64,000 nt of DNA. Origin: Heracleum sosnowskyi (lineage: Eukaryota > Streptophyta > Magnoliopsida > Apiales > Apiaceae). The stretch covers positions 79,679,178-79,743,177 of the forward strand of contig CM061241.1 in assembly GCA_030848705.1 (NCBI GenBank). Direction: 5' to 3'. The notes beneath the pieces were generated by a model. That model searched no databases and was not told the DNA's origin. It saw only the letters and a list, made by a program, of their open reading frames with translations. Made by a program: the position numbers and the translations under genes. Positions 60,881-64,000 of this stretch are shown piece by piece (position 1 is the first letter of the stretch; each line of letters begins with the position of its first letter).

Positions 60881-61332
60881 ATTTGAACTTTCAAATTTTT
60901 ACAAATTTATTTTGATAGAAAAAAGAAATGTTAACAAATAATGAAAAACAGAGAGGAGGTAGGTAGTAGGTGCGTGACCACGCAGAGCCACAGAGGTATG
61001 AACTGTATGTAAATTGTAATTGTCTCCATCCAAGTGACTTTGCCACCGAAACAAATATCACAAACCCCTTCTTAAAACCAATTAAACATCCAAAACTTTC
61101 AGTTTCTCGAAGAATTACGTCGATCTTTCAATGTGGTGTCGCCAAGCAAAACCAAGTTCTCCTCAAAAGAATCTACGAACATAGGCTGCATATCATATGC
61201 ATGATATACAAAAGGTCATGCCACCCCAATATTCTCATAAGTATTATGAACACGAAGGCATAATTATGTCCAAAAAATGGATATCCGTGATTCACTCTTT
61301 GACTCAAAAATAGGTTTTCGAGTGAGGTGGAG
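60881..61332. other. Intergenic sequence before the TRIM
   Basis: The reading frame at 60970-61263 lacks any recognisable motif and is treated as chance. Near 61290-61330 TTTTCGAGTGAGGTGGAG parallels the polypurine tract at 61675-61691, hinting at a second TRIM unit upstream. Confidence 0.35.
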
Positions 61333-61691
61333 TCTTAGAATAACAATATAAGATATTGGAAAGTGTCTTCCTCTAATATGTTAAGGTTTTAGATAGACCG
61401 ATCACTCAACATGGTATCAGAGCTCAGATTGGTGGAAGGTCTCATGTTCGACTCCCGCCACCCCCCAATATTCTCATTCACTGAAAATATTGAATTGTAC
61501 TGGTGGGTCCAAAAAGGGATGAGATATCCATCGGGTAATTGAAAAAAAAATGTGTGCTATGGTGGGTCCAAAAAGGAACGAGATCCCCACCTAGTAATTG
61601 AAAATTGGACCGGACGCTAGGGTAAAAAATGCACGAACCACCTAGTGATCCACTCCTTGACGAAAATAATGGGCCTTCGAGTGAGAGGGGA
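61333..61691 (+). mobile_element. TRIM-like miniature LTR retrotransposon fragment
   Basis: A short LTR-like segment (61333-61411, TCTTAGAATAAC to ACTCAACA) is followed directly by PBS TGGTATCAGAGC (61412-61423). The internal part contains an imperfect direct repeat (GTGGGTCCAAAAAGG(G/A)A twice) and ends in polypurine CGAGTGAGAGGGGA, after which TGTTGAATATATGATATGAT (61692) looks like the next LTR start. No genes. The downstream LTR is cut by the hAT-like element. Confidence 0.55.
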
Positions 61692-61729
61692 TGTTGAATA
61701 TATGATATGATCTTGATAATACCTTGAGA

Positions 61730-63293
61730 TAAGGGTGTTTTATGGGTCGGGTTGGCCGGGTTGGAGGCGTTTTTTCAATCCGATCCATTTAAATCGGTTT
61801 GTAAATTTTTAACCCAACCCATAAAAATTTCATTCGTAACTCAACACTACCCATCGTACATCGGTTTGGGTCGGGCTGGATCGGTTTGGATGGCTTGAAT
61901 CTTTAATAAAAAAGAGTTTCAATATTATATAACATTACTCATTTTGAAAATTTAAATGAAAATAAAGTATGTATAACTTACGATTTTGGTGCTAATATTT
62001 ACTTCTAATTAATATTATAATTTTAATAATGTAAATTATGTCGTAGATCACACGTATATGCACAAAAGGTAATCATATATCAATAAATGTAAGGAGGATA
62101 ACGTTTAATGTATAGTTATATATAAAATCAATACTATTATATAATAGACGAAACATTAAAAGTTTGGTCGGTCAGTATGGTACGTTGTGATTTTACTTAA
62201 TTGTCCTTTCTTAAATTCGTGTTTTACTTAATTAATCTTACTTATTTATAGAAATATATTATTAAATAATAATATTACCTATTTATAACCAATTACCTTT
62301 TTCACCTAAAATACATTATTTTTTTATTTTTTCTAACAAATTCGCTTCCTTTTTCAAATATATCAAGTGCAATTACCCTTTTTAACTAAAACATGTTAGT
62401 GTTTCTATTTTTTCTTACTAAAACCCCTCATTTTCCAAAAATATCAAGGACAAACCTTTAGTTATTTATTTTTAAACCTAATATTATAATTATTTTTTAA
62501 AAAGTTTACCTATTTTAACATGCCTACTTATTTTTCTTAATAAATGCAATTACTAAAAATATTAAAATATAAATAATCAAATACCTATTTATAACCAATT
62601 ACCTTTTCAGCTAAAACACATTATAGATTTTTTCTAACAAAGTCCCTCATTTTCTAAATATATCACGGGAAATTGCCTTTTTCAATTTAATTTTTATATT
62701 TTTCTCATTAAAATCCATTCTTTTTCTAAAAATATCACGGACAAACCCTTTACTTATTTATTTTAAAACGTATTTAAATAATTTAAATTATTAAATTTTG
62801 AAACCTCATTTTTCAAAAATATCACGGGCATTTACCTTTTTAAACTAAATATGTGTTACATTTTTTTATTTTTCCATACTAAAACTCCTCCTTTTCCAAA
62901 AATATAACGAGCAAACCCTTACTTATTTATTTTAAATTTTGTTTTAATATTTTTAATTAATTAAAAGTGTTTAGCTATTTTAACATGCCTACTTATTTTT
63001 TTAACAAATACAATTAAAATAATAATAATAAAATAACAATTAACAATCCGTGCATCACACAAGTTTTAAGCTAGTATAAATATATTTTTAAATTATTGAA
63101 TAAAATTTGTAATGTAAATCGGGTTGGGTTGGGTTGACCGAAAAAACATAGAACCCATATCCAACCCATTTAATTCGGGTTGAAATTTTTTTAACCCAAC
63201 CAAGTTTCGGATTTTTTTTATTGATTTAAACGACCAAAAATAAAGTTAGATTGGATCGATTTGATCCGATTAATCAACCCATAAACATCCATA
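61730..63293. mobile_element. hAT-like non-autonomous element, split by a Helitron
   Basis: Left end TAAGGGTGTTTTATGGGTCG and inverted right end TATGGATGTTTATGGGTTGA form imperfect TIRs. Subterminal GGGTCGGGTTGG and GGTTGGGTTGGGTTGACC repeats are typical of plant hAT derivatives. Flanks CCTTGAGA and CTTTGAGG agree at six of eight bases, an eroded 8-bp TSD. Excluding the Helitron it is about 617 bp and non-coding. Confidence 0.55.
62128..63074 (+). mobile_element. Non-autonomous Helitron (947 bp)
   Basis: Starts TCAATACTATTATATAATAG after A (62127) and ends CCGTGCATCACACAAG, TTTTAAG, CTAG before T (63075), the 5'-TC...CTRR-3' layout with insertion between A and T. The inside is built from repeated units, CTCATTTTCCAAAAATATCA followed by AAACC and TTACTTATTTATTTTAAA, alternating about six times. 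Copies of its end or unit occur at 1648-1970 and 17030-18046. No coding capacity. Confidence 0.7.
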
Positions 63294-63421
63294 CTTTGAG
63301 GTTTTAGGACATCCAGTAACTTAACAATAATCCAATCTAGGCATCTAGGGATTAGGATTATCCGAATCTTCAAAGTCTACCTAATACCATAAATAATTAT
63401 CCAATTTATCGACTATTTCTG

Positions 63422-63837
63422 TTACTTTTTCCTCTCATGATTATAGGACAAAAATCTCATTTCATCATCATAATCATAATTTATCAGAACTATTTCACCA
63501 TTATTTGTAAAACTTATGGGCCACCAATTCTGACCAACTTTGTTAAGATCAATTGTAACTTTCTCCGTCCAAAACTCGTTCATTTCACCATCTTTTTCTT
63601 GTACCAGTATGTCATAAATAAATGTATTTGCATTCCTGTTTATATAGACTACAAACAGTACTACTTCACCAAAATGTCGAACAAGATTAATACTAGAGAT
63701 ATGACACCGAGAGCTATCAAAAGCATATTGTGGCGGAATCAAAATCTCTCGAACTGTCTCATTCTCCATGTCAAAACAAACCACCATTTGCATGAACACT
63801 GGCTTTTTAATCTCTATCCAATATTCATAACCATTCA
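63422..63837 (-). CDS. F-box-associated (FBA) domain exon, 3' end of an F-box gene
   Basis: About 138 residues from acceptor AATTTTACAG|TG to TAA/TGA-type stop at 63422-63424. It shows the FBA pattern: NGYEYWIEI, VVCFDMENETVREILIPP, then a VRHFGEVVLFVVYINR strand, EFWTEKVTIDL, WWPISFTNNGEIVLINYDYD and YNHERKK. In plant F-box proteins this domain captures the substrate, while the F-box docks to SKP1 in an SCF ubiquitin ligase. The F-box and first exon must lie right of the window, and the intron (63838 onward) is cut by the edge. The frame has no interruptions. Confidence 0.7.
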
Positions 63838-64000
63838 CTGTAAAATTAATTTAAAAGATGCAAAAATTAGAAAAGTGAATTTAAGCTGAGCACAAAAAAT
63901 GAACATGTAATAAAGATTTCTTGAAATGTATTCTTATTATTTTCACACTAAGGTATTTTGAAATTTTTTGTATCATATGAAATTAGTAAAAATATAAGTG
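63838..64000 (-). other. Partial intron of the FBA-domain gene
   Basis: Minus-strand intron sequence upstream of the acceptor at 63838-63840. AT-rich, no exon seen before the window edge. Confidence 0.4.

Noticed and set aside
60970..61263. 97-residue plus-strand frame
   Set aside because: No recognisable domain and no flanking gene structure.
63437..63889. 150-residue plus-strand frame
   Set aside because: It overlaps the F-box-associated exon, whose minus-strand motifs are clear; the plus frame has none.

Overview
The window looks like nuclear DNA of a flowering plant, probably a eudicot. It is AT-rich, host genes are broken by introns, and a chloroplast-type gene start (acetylornithine aminotransferase), REM-type B3, PPR and F-box-associated sequences are scattered among plant-specific transposons. 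No bacterial operons, rRNA or CRISPR arrays are visible. About two thirds of the window is mobile DNA.

Layout. 1-1281: intron 1 and exon 1 of a minus-strand acetylornithine aminotransferase gene that runs off the left edge. 1648-2867: Helitron-type repeat and intergenic DNA. 2868-17029: a 14-kb Ty1/copia Sirevirus-like element (element A, plus strand) with gag, pol and a very large third ORF. It is followed by the first 69 bp of a second internal region, so it is the remnant of a tandem element. 17030-18761: Helitron-like repeats. 19584-20836: a five-exon B3-domain gene lacking a recognisable first exon. 21129-23230: a tandem array of a 340-370 bp unit with a Stowaway MITE in one copy. 23802-34955: a second, very young Sirevirus-like element (element B, minus strand; 546-bp LTRs that differ at one base by my reading; TSD TACAT). 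34956-36756: fragments of unrelated genes on both strands. 39803-50379: a Ty3/gypsy Tat-lineage element (element C, minus strand; TSD ACGGG) with two RNase H-like domains, a spliced gene on the opposite strand and a tandem-repeat block, inserted into a Helitron 3' end. 50396-55600: MITEs, SINE-like pieces and a decayed uridylyltransferase-like pseudogene. 55608-59208: a 3.6-kb PIF/Harbinger transposon with 16-bp TIRs, TSD TAA, a Myb/SANT gene and a frameshifted transposase gene. 60500-63293: LTR and TRIM remnants, then an hAT-like MITE split by a 947-bp Helitron. 63422-63837: an exon of an F-box-associated-domain gene entering from the right edge.

How the parts relate. Elements A and B are different families but share one plan: a long gag with several zinc knuckles, a stop and frame change before protease, a pol of Sirevirus type, a spacer of several hundred bases, and a sense-strand third ORF. 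The two third ORFs share a collinear N-terminal domain of about 185 residues that I cannot assign to a known family; this is the best candidate here for something poorly described. Element C carries an independent accessory gene, spliced and antisense to gag-pol, next to TTCGACC-rich tandem repeats, as reported for Retand-type elements. In all three LTR elements the reading frames of gag, pol or the third ORF contain breaks, so none looks autonomous as it stands.

All calls come from reading the sequence. No database search was run, and splice sites are judged by eye.
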